Shown piece after piece: positions 44,729 through 55,734 of a DNA stretch of 64,000 nucleotides; the first letter of the stretch is position 1; each line of letters begins with the position of its first letter. The position numbers were made by a program, and so were the translations under genes. The stretch covers positions 806,001 through 870,000 of the forward strand of contig RSEE01000008.1 in NCBI GenBank assembly GCA_003971905.1, in the 5' to 3' direction. The notes beneath the pieces are model-generated. The model was given only the letters and a program-made list of their open reading frames with translations. It made no database searches and was not told the DNA's origin. Origin of the DNA: Moniliella sp. 'wahieum'. Its lineage: Eukaryota; Basidiomycota; Moniliellomycetes; Moniliellales; Moniliellaceae.

Positions 44729-46674
44729 TCAGGGAGGGGGCGTGAAGAACCATCGAAAGATGGCGATGAAGATGTTGGTAGCCAAACCTACAAATATGCC
44801 CGAGCGAACCGAAGGCGAGACAAGCGCACCACCTCGGATCCGACGACGTACCTCGACGGCCATCCGGCGGGTGCGTTCCCGAGTCACCCGAGCCTCCCAC
44901 CGTGCAGCGCGACGGCGCGCGCGAAGGCCGCGTGCCAGCGCATCTCGTAGCGCACCCCCATTCGAGAGACACGAGCGGAGCAGGCCGGGCCCGGCGCTGG
45001 GGGCGGGAACTTTCGGGACGACGACGGAGTGCTCGGGACGATGCCGATCTCTCTGCCCGGCGTTGAGCGACGCGTGCAGCCAGATCAGCCAGCGGCTCAT
45101 CATCCGCTTCAACTGTTGGTGAGGATGCTGGACTGGGCGTAGGGCGAACACGCGATTGACGTGGCACCACATCTTCCCAAGACGACTCAGAGTGGGCATC
45201 AGCTAATCGGTCCTGTGCTCCAGCGGGCAATTCAGCTTCCACATTAACTGCTTCTTCCTCTTCCTCTTCCTCCTCCCCTTCTTCTTCTGTGTCGGACTCC
45301 GAGTCGCTCTCCACCACCCTAGGATGGGAGGCCAAGGTAGGGAAGAATGAGGGATGGGGCCGATCTGCGATGAAAAAGAGTGCGATAAAGGGAAAGAAAA
45401 AGCCAACCAGCATACCGATCCATGCTTGGCTAACATTACCTGGTCCTGTTGTGGGAGCAGGGACTTGCCCTTGGTCACCTGTCCCCATGGGCCGGCACTC
45501 GAGAGCCATTGGTCCTCAAGGGCGCGAATGTGGGCTTCCTCGTTTCCTGCTTGCAGCGCATCTCCAGTTCGTCCCCGCAACAGTTCCGGTCGCGAATAGA
45601 GAAACACGCGGCGGATTCGCTCGACCTCCTCGGCGCTCAATGCACCCGAGGCAACGAGCTGGTCCAACCCACTAGCCATCTCACCCGCCGTCTCGTCCGT
45701 TACAGGAGCCGGACGTTCGCCTTGATCCCCACCTTCCTCGTGTCCTCGACACCCACGGCACACTGCAAGTAAACCCTCTCCGATGCAATGGAAGATACTG
45801 TACGCAATGAGCCCATCTCGGATTGGTCGGATTCAAAGTCACCTTGGTGCGCCATCGCGTTCACCTCATTGTCAGTCGCGCGGGCTTTGCCCTTGTTCCG
45901 CATGGGTGCTGGGGCGTCATCCTCCTCTTCTGAAGCATCGCCTTGGTCAAAAAGAACTTGCGTTGGGGTGGCATGAAGGGGAAGAAGATGGGGCACGGGA
46001 TTACTCCAGGCTGCACGCATGCCCAACGGCACCAGCTTGGCCAACGCTGCCCGTGCCGCATCCAAATCGGCCAAGACGGTAGGGTCGGGAGGAAGTTGTA
46101 AAGGAAGACGAATCACAGCTTCTTCCACGTCTGGGTTCTTCTTCCCCAGAAAAGGGACCATAGCATGCTGGGCCAATACGCTCGAACGCACAGCGTGAAG
46201 CAGTGGTGCCAAAGGAATGCGCAGGCCGGCAACAGTCACCGAGTCCCCAGACCCTGGGGGTCGCGGAGCTAGCTCATCGTCTTCCTCGCTGGGAGAGGAT
46301 GGTTGTTCTGGGGGAGGTGCGGCAGAGAGGGTGACTGTCCGCTCCCACTCGGGCAGGTGATGCGAATCCAAGCCCGAATCATCGGTCACGGTACCAGCCA
46401 GGGCGGAGGCACGGCGAGCGTCCAGGGTATCCAGCCAGTCAACCAGCAGCACCCTCGATCTGCAAGAAGACGTCCCGAGTGGAGAAGCCGCAGGCGGCGG
46501 GATAGTAGTGGTTCTGGAAGGGCCTTAGATCGGATCGCGCTCATCAAAGACCCCACACTGTCCTCGTGGCGGGAATAGACCGTCAGCAGCACCTCTACCT
46601 CGGGAGGCGGCCGGAAGTGGGAGTGGGGGTGGACCCACGGGAATTAGGAGTCGGAAAAGGTAAGCTCGCGCCAT
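44729..46674 (-). CDS. DSC3: Dsc3-like subunit of the Golgi Dsc E3 ubiquitin ligase
   Basis: The Dsc complex ubiquitinates Golgi and endosomal membrane proteins and, in some fungi, activates the sterol regulator SREBP. The N-terminal region has a ubiquitin-like fold pattern (VYSRHEDSVGSLMSAIRSKALPEP...RRLRLLHSGRLL, near 46590-46440) followed by a Ser/Glu-rich linker. The C-terminal signature of this family is clear: GLDQLVASGALSAEEVERIRRVF near 45675, EEAHIRALEDQWLSS near 45530, and a hydrophobic hairpin WIGMLVGFFFPFIALFFI near 45400. A very acidic stretch and another hydrophobic segment (GIFVGLATNIFIAIFRWFF) follow to the end at 44729. Frame changes occur near 46600, 46445, 45730, 45430 and 45150. 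The start at 46674 is tentative. Confidence 0.7.
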
Positions 46675-47467
46675 CCTCGCCGTTGGCAGTAGCGCTGCGG
46701 CGCTGCGGATCGGATGGTGCGGCAGCGCGGACGGAGATGCGGACAACAGCCTCACTGGCAAGGTCTGTCTGGAAGTCGCTGACGCCGGGGGGTCGGTGAA
46801 GCGGATGGTGGCCGGGCGGACGGCGGAGGCGGACGAATGTGCTGTTTCCGCGCGCCGGGCGCCGGGCCGAGGGCGTGTGGGGGAATGGCAAGGGCGGGGT
46901 GTCCATTCCGATGGGCTGGTGGATGGAGGACAGCCACCGACGTCGTGGCGAAGCGGACGGCGGCGCTCGCTGCCCGTCGAGCGCTGGCTGAATGCTGGCT
47001 GAAAGTTGAACTTCAACACGTTGAACAAGCCAGCGATGAACGTTTCAATGCTGGCGGCGCCACCGCCTGTGATCAATTCGATTCCCATGGCCATGATATC
47101 TGTGCGGACTGCCGTTACGCAAACTAGACCATCTATCGAGAACATGCAATGCGGGCGTGTCCTTTTCCCTGCTCTGTCTGGCATAGAACACCCCTGATAT
47201 ATGGTGGTCTGGGTAGGTTGCGTGGCGTGCGCAGGGGGAAAATGCAGATGAACGCGAAGAATGGCAACGAGCAATGACCGCGGGGTTTCCATGTTGATAT
47301 CATTACATTGGGTTGAACAACAAGGAGGTGGGTTGTGTTCGGAATATAGAAGTGAGCGTTGAGTCCGTACATATGCAAGGCGTAGGAGGCAAAGGACCAG
47401 ATCTGGATAAGAGCCATCCAAGAGGAAGAAGAAAACGAACATGAGATATAGATCGGTCAATGCAGCA
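46675..47467. other. Intergenic region DSC3-FOL2
   Basis: GC-rich near DSC3. It carries a GTTGAAC/TTCAAC repeat cluster at 46999-47045. No gene supported. Confidence 0.45.
46999..47045. repeat. Dispersed GTTGAAC/TTCAAC repeat, copy
   Basis: tgaaagttgaacttcaacacgttgaac followed by gatgaacgtttc; same family as at 6140-6185 and 53488-53536. The first part contains the palindrome gttgaacttcaac. Confidence 0.5.
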
Positions 47468-48801
47468 CTAAGCATGACGCCCCATCCCAATGAGGGCGAG
47501 AAACTCCTCCCGGGTTTTGGCCCGGTCATGGAATACCCCGCGCATGCACGACGTGATCGTGCGGGAACCTGGCTTTTGTACGCCGCGCATGGACATGCAC
47601 ATGTGCTCGGCCTCCATCACGACTGCAACGCCTTGTGGTGCCAATGCCTCATCGAGGGCAAGTGCCACTTGCTTCGTCAGCCGTTCCTGCACTTGCAGGC
47701 GTCGAGAAAAGACCTCGGCGATCCGTGCCAACTTGGAAAGACCAATGACGAGACGGTTGGGAATGTAGCCAATATGGATCTTGCCTGTAAAGGGGACGAG
47801 ATGGTGCTCGCAAAGACTCGAAATCGTAATGTCTTTGACAATCACCATCTCATCGTGCTCTTCATTAAACACAGCATTCTTGATGACATCTGCAGCAACA
47901 ATGGTCAGAATTCATTCGAATACAGAGAATCCAACGTACCATCCAACTTGGTCTCGTACCCCCTCGTCATCCACAGCAAAGCTTTCGCATAACGGGTGGG
48001 CGTTTCTTTCAGCCCAGGGCGACTGGGGTCCTCACCCAAACACTGCAGGATAGTAGCCACTGCACCTGCTAGACGTGCTTGGTTCGCGGCTGCCGCCGCA
48101 GGGGAGAAGTGAAGCCGATCTAAGGTCCGAGCTGCAGGCCAGCCCAGGCCATTTTGGTCGATACTCGGGGTGCCTGGCGTCATGGCTCCAGAGTCTGGCA
48201 CGCCACCCTCAGTCACTGGTGCAGTAGGAAGCCCATGGAGATAAGGAGAAGCAGCACTCCGAAGGACGCGAGAAAGAGAGGCGGCGCGAGGGTCCTCTTT
48301 CTGGCGAGGCTGAAGAGATCGAGGCACATGCTCATCGTCATCGAAGTGCGAAACGTCGTACCCTGTCCTGTGTGGAACGTGATCGGCCTCCCCTTGTGCC
48401 TGAAGACGTTCATGAGAGGCAAGGACGTTCAACGTGCGTTCCAAAAGAGACGCCAAAGCCGCCACGTCGGCGCTTGACTCTGGCGCAGCAGAGGTGCTGC
48501 TTCCAAGGGCGGCCTGGGGTGCTGCGTCGATGAATTCCCCTTCCTTCTTTCCTTCGACCGATGCAACCCCACCGAAGTGAATGTCATCGCCCCCCCGGAG
48601 GAAGAACCAGGAAGGGGGGATGCATGATGGGCTTCCGGCGGCGACATGGGCGTTGGAGGTGGTTGTAGTTGCCGAACAAGCGAGGGGTGGTGCGGAGATA
48701 GGCCGTTCGGTGAAAGAAAAAGAGTGGGTGATCGGTGCAAAACTCGGGAGGGGGGCTAGGGTTTCGTTCAGTGACATTCGCCGAGAAAGTGTTGCTTGCA
48801 C
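47468..48801 (-). CDS. FOL2: GTP cyclohydrolase I
   Basis: Converts GTP to 7,8-dihydroneopterin triphosphate, the first step of folate (and tetrahydrobiopterin) synthesis. Two exons (47940-48801, 47468-47889) and a 50-bp intron give 427 residues with an intact frame. The catalytic half starts [31 protein letters not shown] and continues across the intron into [21 protein letters not shown]. The zinc and active-site segment [21 protein letters not shown] is next, then [21 protein letters not shown] and [21 protein letters not shown]. The enzyme normally needs only about 240 residues. Here about 190 extra, Ser/Ala/Pro-rich residues precede it, so either the N terminus is genuinely extended or a later Met (such as the one at 48777) is used. 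Confidence 0.93.
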
Positions 48802-48909
48802 ACCCTACGCCACTAACTTCATCGACCATCACCAGCCCTGGCCGTGCGCACCACGCCCACATCCCCCTCGCCGAAGCCCCACCACACCACCACCACACCG
48901 ACTACGACA
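48802..48909. promoter_or_regulatory. Short divergent promoter FOL2/unknown gene
   Basis: Only 108 bases separate the start codons of FOL2 (-) and the small gene at 48910 (+). Rich in CAC/ACC repeats; no TATA box. Confidence 0.4.
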
Positions 48910-49604
48910 ATGGCTCAAAATCCGTACGCAACTTCTCATTCTTCCAAACTAATCCCTTCCTAACCGTCACCCTCCACTCCCATCAGTGTTCTTGCCGTGA
49001 TCCACCAGACAGACGAGCTGGCCTCGGGTGCGTTCTGCTTCCCTCACTATTCCTCGTTCTATTTTCAACTAACTCGACCGCACTAGACTTTCGCAAAACC
49101 CACACGGAAACCGCTCCCGTTATTTCTCAGCTGCGAATGGTGGGCATGGAGCATGGAGATGACGCTGCGCGGGAAGCGCCTCTACTTGGACTGCTACGGC
49201 AGGCGCTTCAAAGGATGGAACAAGACGTGGAGGGCATGTTCGCGCTTGTTTACCAAATCCAGGCCTTTGCCCTGGCTTCAGACCCTGACCCACAAACAGG
49301 TAGCTCGACGCTGGTATCCCTACGTCCACAAATCGAGCGTGCGCAAGACCATGTCTCCCAGGCGGTGGATGCGTACCAGAACGAACTCTTGGCCAAGCGG
49401 GAACTTCTCTACGAGTTTGTGGCTGAGAGTTATGTTACAGACGAATTTTGTGACCAATGGAGCCGACTGGATGAGGTATGTTCTCCCCTGTCGTAATCGC
49501 TTCCTGAGCTCGGCTAACCAGGCTCTTTTGTCCAGCTTTCGACTGGGGCCAAGTTGGATGTCGATGCATTGGCAGATCTGCTTGGTGGATTGGGGGGCAT
49601 CTGA
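48910..49604 (+). CDS. Small helical protein of unknown function
   Basis: I do not recognise it. Likely four exons: a 14-nt first exon (48910-48923, MAQN), 48987-49027 (VLAVIHQTDELAS), 49131-49475 and 49536-49604. Introns follow the local style (gtacgc...cag; gtgcgt...cag; gtatgt...ccag). The main exon reads LRMVGMEHGDDAAREAPLLG, then EGMFALVYQIQAFALASDPD and AYQNELLAKRELLYEFVAES, and ends LDVDALADLLGGLGGI. It is predicted to be mostly helical and possibly a coiled coil, without membrane segments, in about 170 residues. The second splice junction does not keep the frame by one base, which may be another indel. A small subunit of a larger complex is possible but unproven. Confidence 0.6.
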
Positions 49605-50769
49605 TCCGAATGAGCCACCAACCTCTCACCCCCAAATTCCGACTACCTTGGCGTGTACTATGAAGATCCGTCTTATGAGGGTGGATATCTCTGAGGGGCC
49701 CCTGCATGGGCGACACGTCCATTTCCTGTGGATACCCTTTGTTTGCTTGCGCTTCGGACCAGGCTTGTCCCAGTTTGGATCTTAGTCTATGCCTCACCGT
49801 CCCGGCCATTTACAGATAGATGTATTGGGCACTGCATAGTGACGTGTGCAGTACCACATCGAGTGGGTTTCGTTAGGACGTTCAACATGGACACAGCGTG
49901 TTTGGGTTGGGATGTCATGTAGCGAGGGGTGCAAAGGCGCTGAGGACTGGGTCTGGGCTGTAGCCCGCTCTGCGCCTCCATGGAACCGTCATGGACAGCC
50001 ACGTACAACGTGTTTCCATTCGTCTTGTAAGATGAAACTCGCTGGTGCAGCCCCTTCGCAATCCCAATTGCTCATCCTGCAGACTGCGGAAGGCCAGAAG
50101 CCTTGGTCTAGCACCTACGCATATCGTTTCCTTCCTGTGGATTATACTGCTGCTGGGGGCCGCTGGGACGAGCTGCTCGCAGTACGAGAAAAAGATCAGT
50201 CTGGAGACCCTAACGTCCTTGCCAACAGGCTCTACTCAGTCGACAGATACATATGCGATTTGGAATGAAGCCAACTGCATGGTAAAAGGCTATATATTCA
50301 GGCAAGAAGAACGTTCGAACATTCAAGTTTGCGGACATTGATGCAAGCTTGCGTACTGTTGTGCACGTTCGCGCCAGAATGAGGGCTACTAGTAGCGGCA
50401 AAAAACTCGTAACAGGACACGGAGGGGTAGGAGACGGAACCGAATCCACAAGAGAAGAAGTGACATTGAAGAATTGGGGCACTTAAGAACAGGTGGATCT
50501 TGGACAGGATCATATGGATTCATGGAGCACGTTGGAGATGCCGTTAGGACCAAAAAAAAAAGAAGAGAGCAGAGGAAAAAGGGAAAAGGGAGAAAACACT
50601 CCGGGGAATAGATGAGCAAAAGTGAGCCAGCAGGTATAAAGATACGAGTCAATTTCCCAGGAGGGGCATACAATTGGGCGTCGTAAGAAGCTGGGTCACC
50701 CCATTGACCTTGTCCCTTTAGTCATTGCAAAAAATGACTACCGGGCAAGGACAATGAGTAAGGACTTGC
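49605..50769. other. Intergenic region between convergent genes
   Basis: 1.17 kb. Contains gaacgttcgaacattcaag near 50310-50330 and an A-run near 50551-50560 with purine-rich sequence. No gene supported. Confidence 0.45.
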
Positions 50770-51789
50770 TTAGGCCGACTCGGTGGCAGGCTGCTCGGCC
50801 TCCTTAGTGGTAGCCGGAGCCGCTGCGGCCTCGCCGGACGCAGCCGCCGCAACACCGGGAGCAACGTCGGGGGAGGCAAAGATCGAAGCCTTGCTCGAGA
50901 AGAGGCCAAAGCGTTCGTAATCGACACCCGAGACGGCGTAGACGAAGTACGAGAGGCAGAGACCCTTGGACAGAAGGTCAAGAACACCGTAGTAGATGAA
51001 CTCGCCGTCGGGAGAAATTTCGTTGCTAGCATCGGCCACAGCCCAGGCGATCACATACACAATCGTCCACAAGGCAAAGCCCGAAACGACGGGAATGTAA
51101 GCCCAGAAAACGTCCTTGCCAGTCTTCTTGGCAGCCAAAAGAGCCGGGCCAAAGAGGACCCACAGGACCCACGTCAGGGCGCACACGCCGAAGACAAACC
51201 AACCCCACTTGTAGCTGCTGTGCGTAAGAGAACCAGCCAAGCCACAGACGACAGCTACAGTCTCAATGAAGACCGTCATGAAGATGGTAGACAGGGGAAC
51301 GGGCGAGACGAGAAGAATGGCAATGATAACGAAAGGCGTCGAAACAAGCCAGTCGACATAGCGCGAGATCCTGATCAATAGCGAAAAGTCAGTACCTCGT
51401 TGGCAAGGCAGTTGCAACCAAATGCACAAGGTCACTCAAGGAGTGAAAACGCACCAAATAGACCGCGTTGCCACATCGTTAATCCCGTTGCCATTGCCTT
51501 TCCAGTGACCAGAGCGGAACTCGACGGACACAGGAACCGCGCCGAGGTTGGAAGCAAGAGCGTACCAGTTGAGTGCATTGCACGCCAACGTCGCAGCGAT
51601 GAGGTAGTTAAAAGTACGGTGGCCGCGGTTCACCGCGAAGAAAGTGTAGGCCGAGAGAGCCAAAAAGATAACCGTTTGAACAGCGAAAATGGCCCAAGCA
51701 AAGTCGCTGCCGTGCGAGTTGACAGTGACGTTGGACGCAACCGGGTTGCTCGACACGGAGTCGCGTGCAGTCATCCACGGGAGTGACAT
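50770..51789 (-). CDS. Microbial (fungal) rhodopsin A
   Basis: Seven-helix opsin of the bacteriorhodopsin superfamily, 311 residues, intact in two exons (51455-51789, 50770-51370; 84-bp intron at RSIW|ISRY). Helix C reads ISRYVDWLVSTPFVIIA. The proton-acceptor Asp (bacteriorhodopsin D85) is present at about residue 118 with the flanking Arg-Tyr and Trp. The cytoplasmic proton-donor position (D96) is Ala129. Helix F has YVIAW, with Val in place of the conserved Pro186. Helix G is GVLDLLSKGL; Lys247 falls in register with the retinal-binding Lys216. This separates it from HSP30/YRO2-type opsin-related proteins, which lack the lysine. It is predicted to bind retinal and to be a poor or slow proton pump, perhaps a light sensor. 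The C-terminal tail is Ala/Glu-rich. Confidence 0.88.
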
Positions 51790-51943
51790 GTCGAATTAAT
51801 CAAGATCGAGAAAAGTACAAAATAGCAAGGGGGATAGGGCGGGAGAAGGCGAGACGATGAACGTAAAAGGCTTTGAGCGAAGCCAGGTGCGTATGACAGG
51901 TGAGGGGTGGAGGAAAATCTGACGATGCCAGCTGCGGGGGGGC

Positions 51944-51951
51944 ATATATAT
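51944..51951 (-). promoter_or_regulatory. TATA box of rhodopsin A
   Basis: TATATATA about 155 bases before the start codon on the minus strand. Confidence 0.45.
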
Positions 51952-52429
51952 ACACATCTACAATAGGTCCGTGCAGCGGTCGCGCATCGCATACTATAGC
52001 GAGAGTCCATCGAAGGGGCAGATGCCTAAGAGCAACGTATGAAGACTTCAAGTTGCGCGAGGGCGCAGTTCAGCCACAGTGCTAGGCTCCCGCACAATGG
52101 CTCTGCCGCCAGGGTCCTCGCGGGCCGTTGCCCATACCCTCGATACCGAATGCCAGAGGGGCGCCCCATTGGGCTGCTGTCGACTTGAGCAACACCCTAC
52201 GTTGGTGTACGTGAGTGCAGAGCGTTGGGTACACTATAGTGAAAGACACTCCTCCCCTCCTCTCCCAGGCTTCCGTTGGCCGCCCAGCCCAACGCAAGAA
52301 GGCTTGAGCTCCAGGCTGGTCTGCGCGCGCGATCTGAGTGCTCAGGCTGAGTGCCCAGGAGAGCACCCGAGCGCATCAGCCCCACACCCTGTTCAAGCTT
52401 CAGGTGCGTGCGAGCATTAGAGAGGCTGA

Positions 52430-52590
52430 GCATATTGTTGTACTCAGGCTGAGGCGCTGAGGCGCTGAGGCGTGGAAGAGGCGCAGAGAGACCCCGAGAG
52501 ACGAAATGACCAATGATTAATGACTAGTGACTAGTGACTGCGGGGGGCTCGGCGCCTCAGCGCTGCTCAGCGCGCTCAGCTTGAGGTATA
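52430..52590. repeat. CTGAGGCGCTGAGG / CAGCGCTCAGCGC repeats
   Basis: Tandem ggcgctga units at 52445-52480 and inverted cgcctcagcgctgctcagcgcgctcag at 52550-52580. Related clusters lie at 53570-53625, 54010-54110, 54180-54375 and 55735-55905. Confidence 0.6.
52505..52540. repeat. AGTGACT heptamer array, copy 1
   Basis: gactagtgactagtgact preceded by ccaatgattaat. The block is repeated almost exactly at 53940-53962, with more than 18 identical bases. Confidence 0.65.
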
Positions 52591-52690
52591 CCGGCTTCCA
52601 GAGCTTCCTCTGGGGCCACTGTCGTCGATCGCAGAAGTCAAGTCAAGAGTGGGCCGGCACGCGGGCACCCCGGAGGGAGAAGGGCCCCGA

Positions 52691-52735
52691 TCATGATGAA
52701 TATCAGCTGCATCAGCATATTTGCATCATCATGAT
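52691..52735. repeat. Imperfect palindrome with CATGATGATG arms
   Basis: Arms atcatgatgaatat and atatttgcatcatcatgat flank cagctgcatcagc, which could form a hairpin or cruciform. Confidence 0.45.
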
Positions 52736-53487
52736 TCCCGAATATCATCTACATTATACGCGCACACAGGATCACGCCAGTTGTGTGGTCCCTCTCGTAT
52801 ATCCGCGGATAATATATTCGCAGGTTGCGCCACAGACGGTGACGGTATTTTTTGGCTCATCGACTAGTCAGGTCATGTCAAGTGCCTATTATAGTGACCC
52901 AGTGGCAAGCCCGTGACTCTGAAGCCTAATAGAGCAGGCCTGACTTTTCGGTCTCTCGCGAGTGGCACTGGGTACGGAACAGACGCTACGCTGGGATCTG
53001 ATATCGTGAAGGCGGGGGGGGGGGTGCCAACTGCGCGGCGATGGAAAACGAAAGCCAAGCAGAGCCAAGGGTGGACCCCACATCTCAATATTCTCCGCGT
53101 TCTGCGCCCGCTCTCAAAGGCCCTATATACATCCTATCCGATCTCCACAGCGTTACCCTGACGATCATGATTAAGGAGTGATGATCGATGACTCCACTGA
53201 GAATGCCGGGAAAGAGGATAAGGCGCCGGAGCAGGGGCTTTCGGTAGCGATGAAGACTTAATACCAACAGGAAGAAATATTTTGAGCTGATCAGGGCCCT
53301 CCGCAGGACGCGCGCCGCCGATGTGGTGTTTTTCGAGTTTGAGGACGTGGGTATTTGACGCGGACGGAGTGTCATTAATCTGATGTTTGCAAGGAAAAGG
53401 GGGGATTGCGAGTGTGGGCTCCATCAGTGGTGCGGGGAGAGGGCTCAGCCTGAGCGCTTCGACAGGGGCTCACATGTCACAGAAGGC

Positions 53488-53536
53488 TCTATAGAGTTCA
53501 ACGTTCATGTGAACGTGTGAACGTTCAGTTGAACGC
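53488..53536. repeat. GTTCAACGTT / GTGAACGTT repeat cluster
   Basis: gttcaacgttcatgtgaacg followed by tgtgaacgttcagttgaacg in about 45 bases; strongest cluster of the dispersed family. Confidence 0.6.
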
Positions 53537-53913
53537 TGGACGTGTCGAGCGTTGCTGTGCGTAACATAAGATTAGCGCTTAGTACTTAGTACTTAGTGCT
53601 CAGCTGAGCGCTCAGCCCAGTAGTACTATGGCGAGTGCGCTAGTGGCTCTTGTGATCGAGATCTATTTCAAAAGCCCCGAACCATTCGGGGCATCGTGCA
53701 TCGAGTGACCGAAAGGAAGGAGGTGTGAAACTTGAGCGCCTTTCTAGCAGTGCTTTAACCCAGCCACTACCTTTGCGGGGTTAATCTTACTTTTGATGCA
53801 GCCCTCTGGCCGTCAAAAGCCAAGCCAAGACGTCACTGTGTTCTGTGGCGCACTTGGCATATCGGGAATGATCGAAATGAATGATGTACGTGATGAACGA
53901 TGGACGATGTGGC

Positions 53914-53990
53914 AGTCACTAGTCACTAGTCACTCGTGACTAATGATTAATGACTAGTGACTTGTGGCCTAGTGACTATTGACTGGTGAC
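53914..53990. repeat. AGTCACT/AGTGACT heptamer array, copy 2
   Basis: agtcactagtcactagtcac then, after cgtgactaatgattaa, the inverse form tgactagtgact...ctagtgact...ctggtgac. Longest array in the window. Confidence 0.7.
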
Positions 53991-54179
53991 CCCAGCTGTT
54001 TAATCAATCATCAAGCTTCAGCTCAAGCTCTCAATCTGAGATCTCAAAAGGCTCAAAGCGTTCGCCCAAGGCTGAAGCTCAGCTCAGCAGCTTGAGCTTC
54101 ACAGAACTCATCAACGCGCCAGCGCCGCTCGACAACTGCGAATGTTGAACGACCGCGTGCTGAACGTCGAAGACCGGTA

Positions 54180-54375
54180 GACGAAAGCCGAGCGCTGAGC
54201 CGCTGTGCTTAGCCTAAGGCCCAAGCGCTCAGTGTGAGCGGCGGAGCAGCACTGCCAGTACTGAGCCGTTTTTGAACCTCAGTGCCTCAGGCCTCAGCGC
54301 CAGCAGCCTCGGCGCCTCAGCGTCTCATCTGAAGTGCTGTGAGCTTGAAGCGCTCTCTGGATCTGAGTTAGGCCT
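54180..54375. repeat. CTCAGCGC/GAGCGCTGAG cluster
   Basis: Many degenerate copies of gcgctgag, gcctcagcgc and gcctgaggc in 195 bases. Most are self-complementary around a GCGC or AGGCCT core. Confidence 0.55.
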
Positions 54376-54544
54376 GAGGCGTGAGGAGACGAACGCAGCC
54401 AACAGCACGGGGGGTGTTACCTGCACAGGGCCCTGCCAGCGAGGTGCGGCTGCCAAACTGACGTGATATGCACGTGCGGCTGAAATCATGTCAGCGTGTC
54501 AGAGAGTAGCCCGGTGGCTGTCACCAAGACGAGCACCTTCGAGC

Positions 54545-54585
54545 ACCTACACGTTCAACGTTACTAGAAACGTTTCAAGCTTCAT
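54545..54585. repeat. GTTCAACGTT repeat, further copy
   Basis: cacgttcaacgttactagaaacgtttcaagc, same family as 53488-53536. Confidence 0.5.
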
Positions 54586-55164
54586 ATATACGTAGGCTTT
54601 TGTGCAACACTTTAAGGCGTTGGCTCTCTCGACGTTCGCGTTACTGCGCATTGCCCTCTCCAAGGATCGATGAGTGATATGGGTTTCACCTGACACACTC
54701 TGACCGGCTGACCGCTCCACCACCTCCCTAGATCCGGCAGATGCGTCAGATGACGTCTCAGATCAGAGATGTCAAAGACGTATGAAATTTTTGCCATTTC
54801 TTTTGCCATGGGCACTCACAATATCTCTCGCTCACACTCATCCAACCTCGTCTCTTTTTCAAATTATATATGGAAGAGCAACCACACAGATGATAGTTCC
54901 TGCTTTACAGCTTTGCACATCATGGCATGGGTGAACAAGAAAATCTTCTCTTGCCCCTGACGATCGTCATCCATGGTGCAGCCTCTCCAACCTTCGCGCT
55001 TCATTGAAAACATCGAGATCCACAATCTCGTCTTTTAATATGAGTCAGTTTTTTTGTGGGCGCGCTCTACGCACTCTGACAACCGGGCCGAAGAGGCTGT
55101 ATCGAGTATCGAACACCTCCATACCGCTCTCCTGAAGCCCTGAGAGGTTGAAGGTTTGCGAAGA

Positions 55165-55243
55165 TTGGGCGTTGAACGTTGGACTTGAAGCTTGAAGCTT
55201 CAACCGGTCACATGGTCACCCGGTCACCCGGTCACCGGTCACA
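55165..55243. repeat. Mixed GTTGAACGTT, AAGCTTGAAGCTT and GGTCACC repeats
   Basis: ggcgttgaacgttgg, ttgaagcttgaagcttcaac and then four GGTCAC units in 80 bases. This shows that the repeat families occur side by side. Confidence 0.6.
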
Positions 55244-55734
55244 GTTGATCAACGCGATCATCCCAGAGGCCCGAATAGTCGATGATGGGAGGAAGAGATG
55301 CCTGACAACCTTTATGCACCGCCAGCCACGCACTGCGGCAAACAGCAGCTGTGGGTGGGTTCAGATTCAGACGCTGAGATTCAGCTCTCGCCGGCCAGAG
55401 ACCTCAACAGGCCTGGCCTGAGGCCTGACGGCCCCAGCATCCGTTTGGCACCCTATACGACGGACTATATCATGTGTAACACATACGTAGGAAAATTTCC
55501 TCCGAACACAAAAGCCGTTAAAATCCAAACTAATAGGGTCACTTTCCTGCAGGCGCACACACAAAAAGCGTGTGTCAGCTTTGTGGCTGCCACACCTAGA
55601 GTGCCGTGATGCACACATTCATGCCTTCACAAACAATACTGCATGCTGCTTGACCTAGTACATGAATATTGAGGATTGAATATTGAGGCACTACTTCCAT
55701 ACCCCCACAACGGATGTACAGGCCCCTTTTCTCA

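Noticed and set aside
46525-47529. 334-residue minus-strand frame covering DSC3 5' and FOL2 3' flanks
   Set aside because: Has no domain, runs through a spacer with repeats, and uses a different frame from DSC3.
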